In this document: one piece after another, positions 16,448 through 25,971 of the stretch
Layout of the letters: each line of letters begins with the position of its first letter
Position numbering within the stretch: the stretch's first letter is position 1
Origin: Gemmatimonadaceae bacterium
Lineage (GTDB): Bacteria > Gemmatimonadota > Gemmatimonadetes > Gemmatimonadales > Gemmatimonadaceae
NCBI GenBank assembly: GCA_025450035.1
Contig: JANWIF010000013.1
Coordinates: forward strand, 1 to 43,197
Length of the DNA stretch: 43,197 bases
Reading direction: 5' to 3'
Translations under genes and position numbers: made by a program
The notes under the pieces: generated by a model
Seen by the model: the letters and a program-made list of their open reading frames with translations, nothing else
The model's database searches: none
Told to the model about the DNA's origin: nothing

Positions 16448-18661
16448 GTGCCCCTCATCACCCTCGCCCTCCTCGCGTACGTCGCCGGCCTCCTCGCGGG
16501 CTTCTCCGGTTTCCTGCTTACGGCGCTCACGCTTTCGATCGCTGGTCTCGTTTCCAGTCTGTACTTTCGTGAGATCAGAATTGCCGCACTAGCCGCCGCG
16601 GTCGCCGGCGGCGCTCTCATGGCGTCTACCGCCGCGGAAACCGACATTCGTTGCCGTCGCGCCGCCGCCGCGACGCACTCATGGCTCGCCGTGTTGCAGA
16701 GCGCCGCGGCGCCTGGCGCCTTTATCCCCGCCACCCTGCGCACTTCCCGGTGCACCGTGCGCGCGTCGGTCGCCGTCGAGCGTGGCATGGCCGCCGCCGG
16801 CGCCACGGTGCGCGTGCGCGGAGACGGCGCGCCGTCGCACCGCGGGCTCCGCATCCAGCATGCGGCGATCACCTTCGCCGCGGCAGGAGGGGGGGCTCGA
16901 TTGATTGCCTGGCGCGACGCCGTGGGACGCCGCATCGATCTCATCTTTCGGGCTGATGCCCCGCTCGTGCGCGCGCTTGTCATTGCCGACACGCGCTCGC
17001 TCGATCCCGCGTTGCGCGATCGTTTTGCTGCCGCCGGCATCGTCCACATGCTTGCCATTTCCGGACTGCACGTGGCGATCATCGCCGGCATGCTCGAGCT
17101 GTTGTTCGTCGCGGCGCGGCTGCCGCGCGGAGCCGCCCTGGGGGCGACACTCGCCGTCACCGCGCTCTACGTCGCCGTCATTGGCGCACCGCCGGCCGCC
17201 GTGCGATCCGGTGCCATGCTTGGCGTCGGTGTCGTATCGCGCCTCGCGCAGCGCCCGACGTCCCGTTGGGCGTCGCTCGCGATCGGCGCGGCCATGCCGC
17301 TCGCCGATTCACGCACCGTGCTCGACGTCGGATGGCAGCTGAGTGTCGTCGGCATCGCCAGTTTGTCCGCAAGCGCCCACCTCGCCCGCCGTTGGATCGC
17401 GCCGCGGTGGGACGGTTGGCGCGCCCAACTCGCTGGAGGCGCGCTTGCCTCCGTCGTTGCCTGCACAGTCACTGCTCCCATCGTGGCCTGGACGTTCGGC
17501 CAACTCAGTCTCGTTGCTCCGCTCACCAACCTCGTCGCGACACCCATCATTTCGGTGCTGCAACCCACGCTTTTCCTGGCCACGCTCTGCTCGCCGAACC
17601 TGGCGGTTGGCAGGTTTCTCGCGGACGCCGCGCATCCGATGCTGGTGGCGTTCGATGGTGTTGCCACAGCGGGCGCCTCCATGCCGCACGCGACGCTTGC
17701 CGTCGCGCCCACCGCAATTGGCGCCGCGCTTGCCGGTCTCGCCTGCTTGGCGTTGCTCGTTGCGTGCGTGAGTCATTTTCCCGCACGGCCACTCATCGCC
17801 GGGCTAACCGCGCTCACCGCATCCGTCTGGGTGCCAATGGCGCCGACTACTGCGCACGATCTCGAGGTGCACCTGCTCGATGTTGGGCAGGGAGACGCCG
17901 TGGCGCTGCGCACGCCAGGTGGCCACTGGCTGCTGATCGATGCCGGGCGCGTGTGGCGTGGCGGCGACGCGGGGCGCGCGACCGTCATTCCCTATGTACG
18001 ACGACTGGGTGGAGAGGTCGCGCTGTTTGTGTTGACGCACCCCCACGCCGATCACGCCGGTGGTGCCGCGAGCGTGATGCGCGCGTTGCACCCCAAGCGG
18101 TACTGGGACGGCGCATACGTTGGGACCAGTGAGACATATCGTGCGTCGCTCGACGCCGCGCGCGAGGCCGGCGTCCACTGGCATCGCGCACGGCCCGGCG
18201 ACTCGTTGGTCGTGGACGGCGTGCACATCGACGTGCTGGCCCCGGACTCGGCGTGGATGGCGCGTCTCGATGCGCCCAACGAGGCAAGCGTCATTGTACT
18301 CGTGCGCTTTGGCGCCGTGCGCATGCTGCTCATGGGCGACGCCGAACATGGCGAAGAGCAATGGCTTCTCGCGCACGAAGACTCGTTGCGCGCCGATGTG
18401 CTCAAGGTGGGGCACCACGGCAGTAGCACCAGTAGCACCGAACCGTTTCTCGATGCTGTACTGCCACGCCTGGCGCTCGTGTCGGTGGGTGCGGGAAATT
18501 CTTACGGCCACCCGAGTGCTGCGATCATGTCGGCGCTTGCCGCGCGACGCGCCTTGGTGCTGCGCACCGACCGCGAGGGTACCATTGTGGTCCGCACCGA
18601 TGGATTGTCGATCGAAGTCGAGGAGGAAGGTGACCGGTGGATGCTCTCCAACGCGCCCTGA
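16448..18661 (+). CDS. comEC: DNA internalization competence protein ComEC/Rec2
   Basis: The inner-membrane channel that takes up single-stranded DNA in natural transformation; 737 residues, usual size. N-terminal TM segments (residues 1-60) lead to an OB-like region, then the Competence domain with [20 protein letters not shown] and many helices to about residue 460. A C-terminal metallo-beta-lactamase domain follows (LLDVGQGDA near 475, [11 protein letters not shown] near 529, [11 protein letters not shown] near 655), the putative nuclease. Start GTG 16448. The end overlaps the next gene by 25 bases, with that gene's Shine-Dalgarno inside comEC. No ComEA, ComF or pilus gene lies in the window. 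The gene contains no GTTAGGC. Confidence 0.94.
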   Translation: MPLITLALLAYVAGLLAGFSGFLLTALTLSIAGLVSSLYFREIRIAALAAAVAGGALMASTAAETDIRCRRAAAATHSWLAVLQSAAAPGAFIPATLRTSRCTVRASVAVERGMAAAGATVRVRGDGAPSHRGLRIQHAAITFAAAGGGARLIAWRDAVGRRIDLIFRADAPLVRALVIADTRSLDPALRDRFAAAGIVHMLAISGLHVAIIAGMLELLFVAARLPRGAALGATLAVTALYVAVIGAPPAAVRSGAMLGVGVVSRLAQRPTSRWASLAIGAAMPLADSRTVLDVGWQLSVVGIASLSASAHLARRWIAPRWDGWRAQLAGGALASVVACTVTAPIVAWTFGQLSLVAPLTNLVATPIISVLQPTLFLATLCSPNLAVGRFLADAAHPMLVAFDGVATAGASMPHATLAVAPTAIGAALAGLACLALLVACVSHFPARPLIAGLTALTASVWVPMAPTTAHDLEVHLLDVGQGDAVALRTPGGHWLLIDAGRVWRGGDAGRATVIPYVRRLGGEVALFVLTHPHADHAGGAASVMRALHPKRYWDGAYVGTSETYRASLDAAREAGVHWHRARPGDSLVVDGVHIDVLAPDSAWMARLDAPNEASVIVLVRFGAVRMLLMGDAEHGEEQWLLAHEDSLRADVLKVGHHGSSTSSTEPFLDAVLPRLALVSVGAGNSYGHPSAAIMSALAARRALVLRTDREGTIVVRTDGLSIEVEEEGDRWMLSNAP

Positions 18662-20061
18662 GCGCACTCGTGGGGCGGCCCGTAGACACGCCGCGCGCGC
18701 TCGTGGATCGCTACCCGGAGCTCTCGGCAATACGATTGCGCGAGGGTGGGTTGCCACCCCGGGTGGCTGGGTGGATGCTTCGACAGCGTACCGTGTCCGC
18801 CCTCACGCTGTGGCGCACCATATTCATTGCTCCGGGTACAGCGCTCGCTCCGGAACTGCTCTTGCACGAATTGCGGCATATGCACCAGTTTCAGGGCAGT
18901 TCCGCGTTCCCGATTCTGTACGTGTGGGAGAGTCTTCGCCGCGGGTATCACGCCAACCGCTACGAAGTCGACGCGCGCACCTTCGCCGACCGGCGAGTGC
19001 ACGACCCACGCACCGACCCGCCTGAGGAGAGGTGTAACGTGGTTCAACACACGCCGACGTCGGTCGTCACGATCGAGCGGTTCATCATCGAGCAGGAGCG
19101 ACTGCACCCCGAGGCCACAGGCGAGCTGTCGGGCATCCTGTACGATCTTGCGCTGGCTGCGAAGATGATTGCGAACAAAGTGCGCATGGCGGGGTTGGCG
19201 GACATCCTCGGCGCCACCGACATGACGAACGTGCAGGGCGAGGTGCAGCAGAAGCTCGACGTGCTGGCCAATGAGGTAATCGTCAAGGCCATGGATCATG
19301 GCGGGCGGCTCTGCGGGATGGCCTCGGAAGAAGAACCGGACATCATCCATATTACTGAGGGATTCAAGTGCGGGAAGTATCTGCTGCTGTTCGACCCCCT
19401 CGACGGCTCGTCCAACATTGACGTCAACGTTCCCGTCGGTACGATCTTCTCCGTCGTGCGTAAGATCACGCGCGGAACACGGGCCGAGATGGAAGACTTG
19501 TTGCAGCCGGGCCGCCGTCAGGTGGCCGCGGGATACGTGATCTACGGGTCGAGTACGATGCTGGTGTACACCACGGGGCAGGGCGTGCATGGCTTCACGC
19601 TCGATCCATCGATCGGCGAATTCCTGTTGTCGCACCCCGACATTCGTATTCCGGCCAACGGGCGTTACCTCTCGGTCAACGATTCGTACGAGCAGCACTG
19701 GGACGAGCACGTGCGAGCGCTCATGCGCCGGTATCGCGGCATGGACGGGGAGCACAAGGCGCTCAACGTGCGGTATGTGGGCAGTTTGGTGGCCGACTTC
19801 CACCGCAACCTACTTGGCGGCGGCGTATTTTGTTATCCAGCGAACGCGCGGAGCCCACGCGGCAAGTTGCGGCTGTTGTACGAGTGCAATCCGTTGGCGT
19901 TCGTTTGCGAGCAAGCCGGCGGTGCGGCCAGCGATGGTACCATGCGCATCATGGACGTTGCCCCGAGCGAGTTGCACCAGCGGTCGCCGCTGTACATGGG
20001 GAGTCGTACGGAGGTGGAGCTCGCCACCGAGATTCTGGGAGCGGTGACGAGCGGCGTGTGA
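18637..20061 (+). CDS. fbp: class I fructose-1,6-bisphosphatase with HExxH-type N-terminal domain
   Basis: Residues 135-474 are a complete class I FBPase (gluconeogenesis, fructose-1,6-bisphosphate to fructose-6-phosphate). It has the metal and phosphate motif [24 protein letters not shown] and the substrate site [10 protein letters not shown]. The first 134 residues are unusual. They contain [12 protein letters not shown] (HExxH at 77-81) and, 28 residues on, NRYEVDA, a gluzincin-like pattern seen in small stand-alone proteins. No stop separates the two parts. GTG 18637 has a superb Shine-Dalgarno, AGGAGGAAGG, inside comEC. A second GTG at 19039 has GAGGAGAGG six bases upstream and would give a normal 340-residue FBPase. 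So the gene may make a fusion, the enzyme alone, or both. The stop overlaps the mutase gene (GTGA). Confidence 0.87.
   Translation: MDALQRALSALVGRPVDTPRALVDRYPELSAIRLREGGLPPRVAGWMLRQRTVSALTLWRTIFIAPGTALAPELLLHELRHMHQFQGSSAFPILYVWESLRRGYHANRYEVDARTFADRRVHDPRTDPPEERCNVVQHTPTSVVTIERFIIEQERLHPEATGELSGILYDLALAAKMIANKVRMAGLADILGATDMTNVQGEVQQKLDVLANEVIVKAMDHGGRLCGMASEEEPDIIHITEGFKCGKYLLLFDPLDGSSNIDVNVPVGTIFSVVRKITRGTRAEMEDLLQPGRRQVAAGYVIYGSSTMLVYTTGQGVHGFTLDPSIGEFLLSHPDIRIPANGRYLSVNDSYEQHWDEHVRALMRRYRGMDGEHKALNVRYVGSLVADFHRNLLGGGVFCYPANARSPRGKLRLLYECNPLAFVCEQAGGAASDGTMRIMDVAPSELHQRSPLYMGSRTEVELATEILGAVTSGV
19024..19032 (+). promoter_or_regulatory. internal ribosome binding site before the FBPase domain
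   Basis: GAGGAGAGG sits six bases before an in-frame GTG (19039). This is the exact position where normal class I FBPases begin. It argues that the FBPase domain can be translated independently of the upstream HExxH-type domain. Confidence 0.6.
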
Positions 20062-21686
20062 CGGTTCCGTTCACGCATTTTCCGTCCACGCCCGCCGATT
20101 CGCCGGAGCGCGCCACGCCATCGGGCATCCCCGTGGCGGCGGTGTATCGGCCCGCCGATGCGCCCATCGATTACGCACGGGACCTTGGCGATCCCGGGTC
20201 ATTTCCGTTTACGCGCGGCGTGCAGTCCACGATGTATCGCACGCGGATCTGGACGATGCGTCAGTACGCAGGCTTCGGCACGGCGCAGGAGACCAACCGG
20301 CGATTCAAGCTCCTGCTCGAGGCGGGGCAGACCGGGCTGTCGGTGGCGTTCGATCTTCCCACGCAGATGGGGTTCGACTCCGATTCCCCTCGTGCGTTAG
20401 GCGAAGTGGGCCGCGTGGGCGTGGCGATCGACACGGTGGACGACCTGCACCAGTTGCTGGAGGGCCTTCCATTGGACCGCGTGTCGACGTCGATGACCAT
20501 CAACGCGACGGCGGCCACGCTGCTGGCGATGTATCTGGTCGTGGCGGAGGAGCGCGGCATCGCGTGGTCCGCGCTCAGCGGGACCATTCAGAACGACATC
20601 CTCAAGGAGTACATCGCCCGCGGCACGTACATCTATCCGCCGGGACCAAGCCTCGACCTCATCACCGAGCTGTTTGCATTCTGTGCCGCGCAGGTGCCGC
20701 AATGGAATCCGATTTCCATTTCTGGCTATCACATCCGCGAGGCCGGTTCGACCGCGGTGCAGGAGCTCGCATTTACGTTCGCCGACACGATCGAGTACGT
20801 GTCGCGCGCGGTGCGCGCCGGGCTGGCCATCGATACGTTCGCGCCGCGGCTGTCATTCTTTTTTGCCGCGCACAGCGATCTGTTCGAGGAGGCGGCGAAG
20901 TTCCGCGCCGCCCGGCGGATGTACGCGCGGCTCATGCGGGAGCGATTCGGCGCGAGCGAGTCGAGCGCGCGGCTCCGCTTCCACACGCAGACCGGCGGGG
21001 TGACGCTCACTGCGCAGCAGCCGCTGAACAACGTGGTGCGCGTGACCGTGCAGACGCTGGCCGCTGTGTTAGGCGGGACGCAGTCGCTGCACACCAACGG
21101 CTACGATGAGGCGCTCGCGCTGCCCACCGCCGAGGCGGCCACGCTCGCCTTGCGCACGCAGCAGGTGGTCGCCTACGAATCGGGTGTGACGGCCACCGTG
21201 GACCCGCTCGCCGGCAGCTACTACGTCGAGCGCCTAACCGACGAGCTCGAAGAGCGGGCGACCGCGCTGCTGCAGGCGGTCGATGCGATGGGCGGCGCCG
21301 AGCGTGCCATTGCGCGCGGCTTCTTCCAGGACGAGATCGCCAAGAGCGCGTATGCGCTGCAATTGCGCGTAGAGCGCGGGGAGGCCGTGGTGGTGGGGGT
21401 GAACAAGTTCGAGGATGGCGCCGAGGCTCCGCCGCTCTCGACGCCGGATTACTCGCGCTTGGAGCGCGAGCAAGTGGAGCGCGTGCACCGGGCCCGGGCG
21501 CGGCGTGATACGGCCGCGGTACAGGGCGCGTTGGCTGTGCTCCGTGGTGCGGCCGACCATTCCAGCGGCGCGTTCCGAGCGCCCGTGATGCCCAACATCA
21601 TTGCCGCCGTTCGCGCACGCGCCACGATCGGCGAGATCTCCGATGCGCTGGCAGCAAGCTGGGGCGTGTATCGGCCGGCCGCGTAG
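20058..21686 (+). CDS. methylmalonyl-CoA mutase, catalytic large subunit
   Basis: A 542-residue B12-dependent acyl-CoA mutase lacking the C-terminal cobalamin-binding domain, so it needs a separate small subunit, which is not in this window. Substrate-specificity residues point to methylmalonyl-CoA. Tyr70 in RQYAGF, Arg188 in ARGTYIYPP and His225 in SGYHIREAG match Tyr89, Arg207 and His244 of the Propionibacterium enzyme with the same offset of 19. Isobutyryl- and 2-hydroxyisobutyryl-CoA mutases differ at the first two. Other family sequences are [11 protein letters not shown] and [20 protein letters not shown] 20058 overlaps the fbp stop. The B12-uptake gene near the window end fits the cofactor need. 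Its role would be succinyl-CoA/propionyl-CoA metabolism. Confidence 0.9.
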   Translation: MTVPFTHFPSTPADSPERATPSGIPVAAVYRPADAPIDYARDLGDPGSFPFTRGVQSTMYRTRIWTMRQYAGFGTAQETNRRFKLLLEAGQTGLSVAFDLPTQMGFDSDSPRALGEVGRVGVAIDTVDDLHQLLEGLPLDRVSTSMTINATAATLLAMYLVVAEERGIAWSALSGTIQNDILKEYIARGTYIYPPGPSLDLITELFAFCAAQVPQWNPISISGYHIREAGSTAVQELAFTFADTIEYVSRAVRAGLAIDTFAPRLSFFFAAHSDLFEEAAKFRAARRMYARLMRERFGASESSARLRFHTQTGGVTLTAQQPLNNVVRVTVQTLAAVLGGTQSLHTNGYDEALALPTAEAATLALRTQQVVAYESGVTATVDPLAGSYYVERLTDELEERATALLQAVDAMGGAERAIARGFFQDEIAKSAYALQLRVERGEAVVVGVNKFEDGAEAPPLSTPDYSRLEREQVERVHRARARRDTAAVQGALAVLRGAADHSSGAFRAPVMPNIIAAVRARATIGEISDALAASWGVYRPAA

Positions 21687-21756
21687 TCGAGCCGAAGCGG
21701 GCAATGCTGCAAGGTTGGGTGGCGGAATCCCGTGATCCACGCGCGAGCACTTGCGC

Positions 21757-21785
21757 TTGTACCTCGGCGGGCAGCGGCGTAACTT
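21757..21785 (+). promoter_or_regulatory. candidate promoter of fmdB-argS
   Basis: TTGTAC (21757-21762), a 17-base spacer and TAACTT (21780-21785) lie in the 131-base gap after the mutase gene. Transcription would begin near 21792, 26 bases before the fmdB ATG. Both boxes match consensus at four of six positions, so this is only a candidate. Confidence 0.4.
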
Positions 21786-21817
21786 TGAGTTCCTGCCTTC
21801 ACATAAGTCGTCTACAG

Positions 21818-22321
21818 ATGCCCACTTACGAATTCGTATGCCCGGATGGGCACACGTTCGACAAACTGTACCGCAAGATGAGCACTGCGCCGAGCGAGCT
21901 CGCCTGCCCGGTGTGCGGCAAGGTGGCCGTGCGCAAGATCTCCGGCGGGGCTGGTCTCGTGTTCAAGGGGTCGGGGTTCTACATCACCGACTACGGTAAA
22001 GACGGCAAGAAAGGAACGTCGCCGCCTCCATCCGACAAGTCCAAGAGGTCCGAGAGGTCCGAGAGGTCCGAGAGCTCCGAGAGGTCCGAGAGGTCCGAGA
22101 GGTCCGAGAAGTCGGAGAGGTCGGAGAGGTCGGAGAGGTCCGAGAAGTCGGAGAGGTCCGAGAAGTCGGAGAGGTCCGAGAAGCCCGATAAGTCCGACAT
22201 CGGCGCGTCCAAGTCCGAGAGCAAGCCGTCGGACAGCTCGTCGAACTCGTCGAGTTCGACCGCCGCACCAGCTCCTGCGCCCTCGTCCAGCCCCAAGCCC
22301 AAAGGCTCCGACTCGGAATGA
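21818..22321 (+). CDS. FmdB-family zinc-ribbon protein with Arg-Ser-Glu repeat tail
   Basis: A 167-residue protein. The first about 60 residues are an FmdB-type regulatory zinc ribbon: MPTYEFVCPDGHTFDKLY, CPVCGK and a KISGG...FKGSGFYITDY segment. The usual first CxxCG pair is here C-P-D-G-H, so one metal ligand may be His. After residue 75 the protein changes to a low-complexity tail of Arg-Ser-Glu and Lys-Ser-Glu units (about 77-120) and then a Ser/Pro/Ala-rich end. The tail is highly charged and must be disordered. FmdB family members are common but their role is unknown. ATG 21818 gives the family's exact N-terminus; the stop overlaps the argS start. Confidence 0.85.
   Translation: MPTYEFVCPDGHTFDKLYRKMSTAPSELACPVCGKVAVRKISGGAGLVFKGSGFYITDYGKDGKKGTSPPPSDKSKRSERSERSESSERSERSERSEKSERSERSERSEKSERSEKSERSEKPDKSDIGASKSESKPSDSSSNSSSSTAAPAPAPSSSPKPKGSDSE
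22044..22185 (+). repeat. 9-base tandem repeat encoding Arg-Ser-Glu units
   Basis: About fifteen tandem copies of a 9-base unit (GAGAGGTCC, with variants GAGAAGTCG and GAGAGGTCG) lie inside the fmdB tail. Each unit encodes Glu-Arg-Ser or Glu-Lys-Ser. Because the unit length is a multiple of three, slippage would change the tail length without breaking the frame. No spacers are present, so it is not CRISPR. Confidence 0.85.
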
Positions 22322-23961
22322 GCACGCGCGACCTCATCCGCGCTGCCCTCATCGACGCGGCGCGGGGACTCGGCGCGCCCGCGCCGATCGATCCGGTGCT
22401 GGAGCGCCCGCGCGACTCCGCGCACGGGGAATGGGCCACCAACGTCGCGATGACACTGGCGCGCCCGCTGCGGCGCAAGCCCGCCGACATCGCGCGCGAT
22501 CTGGTCGCCGCGCTCGACCTGGCCGCCGCCGGCGTGGAGCGCGTGGAGATCGCCGGCCCCGGATTCATCAACTTTCACGTCGCCGTGGGCACCACGGCCG
22601 GCGCGCTGCGCGACATTCTGACGCTCGGCAGCCGCTTCGGCGCCGCGGACACCGGCGGCGGGTGTCCGGTGAACATCGAATTCGTGTCCGCCAATCCCAC
22701 CGGCCCCCTGCACGTGGGACACGGCCGGCAAGCTGCGTTAGGCGACGCGATCGCGGCATTGCTCGAGACCACCGGGTGGCGCGTGTCGCGGGAGTACTAC
22801 TACAACGATGCCGGCGTCCAGATCATGAATCTTGGACGCAGCGTCCAGGTCCGCCTGGCGCAGCTCGACGGGCGCGACGTGCCGATCCCCGAGGGCGGCT
22901 ACCACGGCGAGTACATCCTCGAGATCGCCCAACGCTACCGGGACGCGCATCCGGACGATCCGCGCGGCGCGGACCTCGACGTCATCACGCGGTTCGCAGT
23001 CGCGGCGCTGCGGCGCGAGCAGGACCTCGATCTGCAGGCGTTCGGCGTGCAATTCGACACGTACTTTTTGGAGTCGTCGCTCTACACCGAGGGACAGGTG
23101 GACGAGACCGTCCGCGCGCTCATGGCCGCCGGCCAGACGTACGAGCGGGACGGCGCGCTGTGGCTTCGCACCACCCATTTCGGCGACGACAAAGACCGCG
23201 TGATGCGGAAGCGCGACGGCACGTACACGTACTTCGTCCCCGACGTCGCGTACCACGTCACCAAGTGGCGCCGTGGCTTCGCGCGCGCGATCAACGTGCA
23301 AGGCAGTGACCACCACAGCACGGTCACGCGCGTGCGGGCCGGACTTCAGGCGTTAGGCGTCGGCATTCCCGAGGGCTACCCCGAGTACGTGCTTCACCAG
23401 TTGGTCACGGTGATGCGCGCCGGCGAGGAGGTGAAGATCTCCAAACGCGCCGGCAGCTACGTCACCGTGCGCGACCTGATCGACGAAGTGGGACGCGATG
23501 CGGTGCGCTACTTCTTCCTCATGCGCAAAGGGGACTCGCAGCTGGTGTTCGACATCGATCTGGCGCGCACGCAGTCGGAAGAAAACCCCGTCTATTACAT
23601 CCAGATGGCGCACGCGCGCATGGCGGGCATCTTTCGCGTGGGCGGTATCGATCCGGCGTCGGTGCGCGCGGACGGTGTGGACTTCGACGCGCTCGCCGAA
23701 CCCGAAGAGCAAGAACTGATCAAGGCGCTGCTCGATCTGCCGTCGGTCATCGCCGGCGCCGCCCTGGCCCTCGAGCCGCACCGCGTGGCCGGCTACCTGC
23801 ACGAGACCGCGCGTCTGGCGCACCTGTGGTATCACAAGCACCATGTATTGAACGAGCCCGAGCGTCTGATGTCCGCCCGCCTCGTCCTGGCTCGCGCTGC
23901 GCAGATCGTGTTGCGCAACGCACTCACCATTCTCGGTATTCGCGCCCCCGACCGGATGTAA
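22318..23961 (+). CDS. argS: arginyl-tRNA synthetase
   Basis: A class I aminoacyl-tRNA synthetase, 547 residues, charging tRNA-Arg. The N-terminal Add1 domain (residues 1-85) binds the tRNA D-loop. The HIGH motif appears as HVGHG after IEFVSANPTGPL (about residues 120-140). The KMSKS equivalent is KISKRAG (near 375) followed by SYVTVRDLI. A C-terminal all-alpha DALR anticodon domain ends the protein (LARAAQIVLRNALTILGI). ATG 22318 overlaps the stop of the fmdB gene by four bases, so it is coupled to that small protein. Two GTTAGGC motifs occur in it. Confidence 0.96.
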   Translation: MSTRDLIRAALIDAARGLGAPAPIDPVLERPRDSAHGEWATNVAMTLARPLRRKPADIARDLVAALDLAAAGVERVEIAGPGFINFHVAVGTTAGALRDILTLGSRFGAADTGGGCPVNIEFVSANPTGPLHVGHGRQAALGDAIAALLETTGWRVSREYYYNDAGVQIMNLGRSVQVRLAQLDGRDVPIPEGGYHGEYILEIAQRYRDAHPDDPRGADLDVITRFAVAALRREQDLDLQAFGVQFDTYFLESSLYTEGQVDETVRALMAAGQTYERDGALWLRTTHFGDDKDRVMRKRDGTYTYFVPDVAYHVTKWRRGFARAINVQGSDHHSTVTRVRAGLQALGVGIPEGYPEYVLHQLVTVMRAGEEVKISKRAGSYVTVRDLIDEVGRDAVRYFFLMRKGDSQLVFDIDLARTQSEENPVYYIQMAHARMAGIFRVGGIDPASVRADGVDFDALAEPEEQELIKALLDLPSVIAGAALALEPHRVAGYLHETARLAHLWYHKHHVLNEPERLMSARLVLARAAQIVLRNALTILGIRAPDRM

Positions 23962-24018
23962 AGCGCATCCTCCGCGCTTCACAATCGACTCATCACCACC
24001 CTCCCAACCGCCAGCCCC

Positions 24019-24936
24019 ATGCCCGTTCTCGTCGTCGGCTCCATCGCGCTCGACTCCGTCGAAACGCCGTTCGGCCGCGCGGAAAACGTGCTCGGCGGTT
24101 CAGCCACATACTTCGCCGCCTCCGCCAGTCTGTTCACCACGGTGCAAATGGTGGGAGTGGTCGGCAGCGACTACCCGGTGGATCAGCTCGATGCGCTCGC
24201 CAAACGCGGCGTCGACCTGTCCGGCATCGAACGCGCAGAGGGAGAATCGTTCAGGTGGCGCGGCCGCTACCGGCACGATCTCAATTCCGCGGAAACGCTC
24301 GAGACGCGTCTCGGTGTGTTCTCGCACTTTCGGCCCAAGATTCCCGAGAAGTTCCGGCACGCGCCGTTCGTATTCCTTGGCAACATCGATCCGCGGCTGC
24401 AGCTCGACGTATTACAACAGGTCGCCCGCCCCACCCTGGTGGCGTGCGACACGATGAATTTCTGGATCGAGAGTCGGCGGAGCGACCTCATCGACCTGCT
24501 CGCGCGGGTGGATCTGCTCACGCTCAACGACGCGGAGGCGCGTCAGCTCACCGAAGAGGTGAATCTCGTGAAGGCCGCCCAGTGGATTCAGGCGCACGGG
24601 CCGACGCATGTGATCATCAAGAAGGGCGAGCACGGCGCGCTCATGTTCGGACCCAAGAGCGTGTTCTTCGCCCCCGCGTTTCCGCTCGATGAGGTGTTCG
24701 ACCCCACGGGCGCCGGCGATGCGTTCGCTGGAGGCTTCATCGGCTACCTTGCGCGCAGTGGCCAAGTGAGCGATGAGAACCTTCATCGCGCGGTGGTGTA
24801 CGGCTCGGCGATGGGCTCGTTTGCGGTGGAGCGGTTCTCGATCACCCGCTTTCTCGAGATCGACCAGCACGACATTGCACAGCGCGTGAGTGACTTTCAT
24901 CGGATGGTCAGCTTCGAGCAGGACTTGATCGCGTGA
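24019..24936 (+). CDS. PfkB-family carbohydrate kinase
   Basis: A 305-residue ribokinase-fold sugar or nucleoside kinase. The N-terminal LVVGSIALDSVETPFG and GGSATYFAASA are typical. The PfkB signature DPTGAGDAFAGGF with the catalytic Asp lies near 231-243. The substrate cannot be read from sequence. The family member sitting directly before purM in several bacteria is unassigned, so nucleoside or ribose phosphorylation is only a guess. It starts at ATG 24019, 57 bases after argS, and its stop overlaps the purM GTG start. Confidence 0.85.
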   Translation: MPVLVVGSIALDSVETPFGRAENVLGGSATYFAASASLFTTVQMVGVVGSDYPVDQLDALAKRGVDLSGIERAEGESFRWRGRYRHDLNSAETLETRLGVFSHFRPKIPEKFRHAPFVFLGNIDPRLQLDVLQQVARPTLVACDTMNFWIESRRSDLIDLLARVDLLTLNDAEARQLTEEVNLVKAAQWIQAHGPTHVIIKKGEHGALMFGPKSVFFAPAFPLDEVFDPTGAGDAFAGGFIGYLARSGQVSDENLHRAVVYGSAMGSFAVERFSITRFLEIDQHDIAQRVSDFHRMVSFEQDLIA

Positions 24937-25958
24937 GCGTGCCGCTCGACTACCGCGCGGCCGGCGTCGACATCGATGCCGCCGATGCCGCCAAGGCGCG
25001 CATCAAGGCGCTCGTCGAGTCGACGTTCACGGCTGGCGCGCGTGGAGCGTTCGGCGGATTCGGAGGGATGTTTCGCGTGCCGCCCAACATGCGTGCGCCG
25101 GTGCTCGTGTCGAGCGCGGATGGCGTGGGCACCAAGATCAAAGTGGCCATCGAGGCCGACCGGCACGACACGATCGGCCACGATCTGGTGAACCACTGCG
25201 TGAACGACATTTTGGTGCTGGGCGCTCGTCCGCTGTTTTTCCTGGACTACGTGGCCTTCGGCGAGCTCGTGCCCTCGGTCGTGGAAGACGTGGTGCGCGG
25301 GGTAGCGGCGGGGTGCCGTGAGAATGGGTGCACGTTGATCGGTGGCGAGACCGCGGAGATGCCGGGCGTGTACACGCCTCCCGACTACGATCTGGCCGGC
25401 TTCATCGTCGGCTGCGTGGAGGAGGATCAGGTGTTGGGGCCGGATCGTGTGCGCGCCGGCGACCGGCTCGTTGCCCTCGCGAGCTCGGGACTGCACACCA
25501 ACGGCTATTCACTGGCGCGCCGCATCGTGCGCGAACGTCTTTGCCTAACGGCGGACGACGCATTTCCGGGTGAGCAGGGCAGTGTAGCCGACGTGCTGCT
25601 GCGGGTGCACCGGTCGTACTGGCGGGTGCTGGAGCCGCTGCTCGGCGAGATTCACGCGATGGCACACATCACCGGCGGTGGTATTCCGGGGAATCTCGCG
25701 CGGTCGCTCCCGCCCACGCTGGATGCCGTGGTGCGCACCTCGTCCTGGAGTGTGCCGAATGTATTTCAGGTGCTGGAGCAGGCGGGCGCGGTTGCGCGCG
25801 ATGAGATGTTTCGGGCGTTCAACATGGGCGTCGGCCTGGTGGTGTTGTGTGGTGCCGAGGCCGCGCCGCGCGTGATGGCCGGCGCGCGCGCCTCGGCCAT
25901 CGATGCCTGGCAGTTAGGCGAGGTGCGTGCAGGCAGCGGGCAAGTTTCCCTCGTGTAG
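24933..25958 (+). CDS. purM: phosphoribosylformylglycinamidine cyclo-ligase (AIR synthetase)
   Basis: ATP-dependent closure of FGAM to 5-aminoimidazole ribotide, the fifth step of purine synthesis; 341 residues. It has the PurM fold with LVSSADGVGTKIKVA near 50-64, NHCVNDILVLGARPLFFLDY, GGETAEMPGVY and SSGLHTNGYSLAR. The start GTG 24933 overlaps the PfkB kinase stop, so the two are coupled. The frame starts with the family-like MSVPLDYRAAGVDIDA. It contains two GTTAGGC/GCCTAAC motifs. Confidence 0.96.
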   Translation: MSVPLDYRAAGVDIDAADAAKARIKALVESTFTAGARGAFGGFGGMFRVPPNMRAPVLVSSADGVGTKIKVAIEADRHDTIGHDLVNHCVNDILVLGARPLFFLDYVAFGELVPSVVEDVVRGVAAGCRENGCTLIGGETAEMPGVYTPPDYDLAGFIVGCVEEDQVLGPDRVRAGDRLVALASSGLHTNGYSLARRIVRERLCLTADDAFPGEQGSVADVLLRVHRSYWRVLEPLLGEIHAMAHITGGGIPGNLARSLPPTLDAVVRTSSWSVPNVFQVLEQAGAVARDEMFRAFNMGVGLVVLCGAEAAPRVMAGARASAIDAWQLGEVRAGSGQVSLV

Positions 25959-25971
25959 GAGGAGGACACGT

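Noticed and set aside
16122..18661. A defence or novel competence operon from the comFB-comEC neighbourhood
   Set aside because: No additional unknown genes lie between them; the remaining neighbours are housekeeping.
22044..22185. Tandem repeat that might be a CRISPR array
   Set aside because: The units are 9 bases, contiguous and in frame in a coding region, with no spacers and no cas genes.
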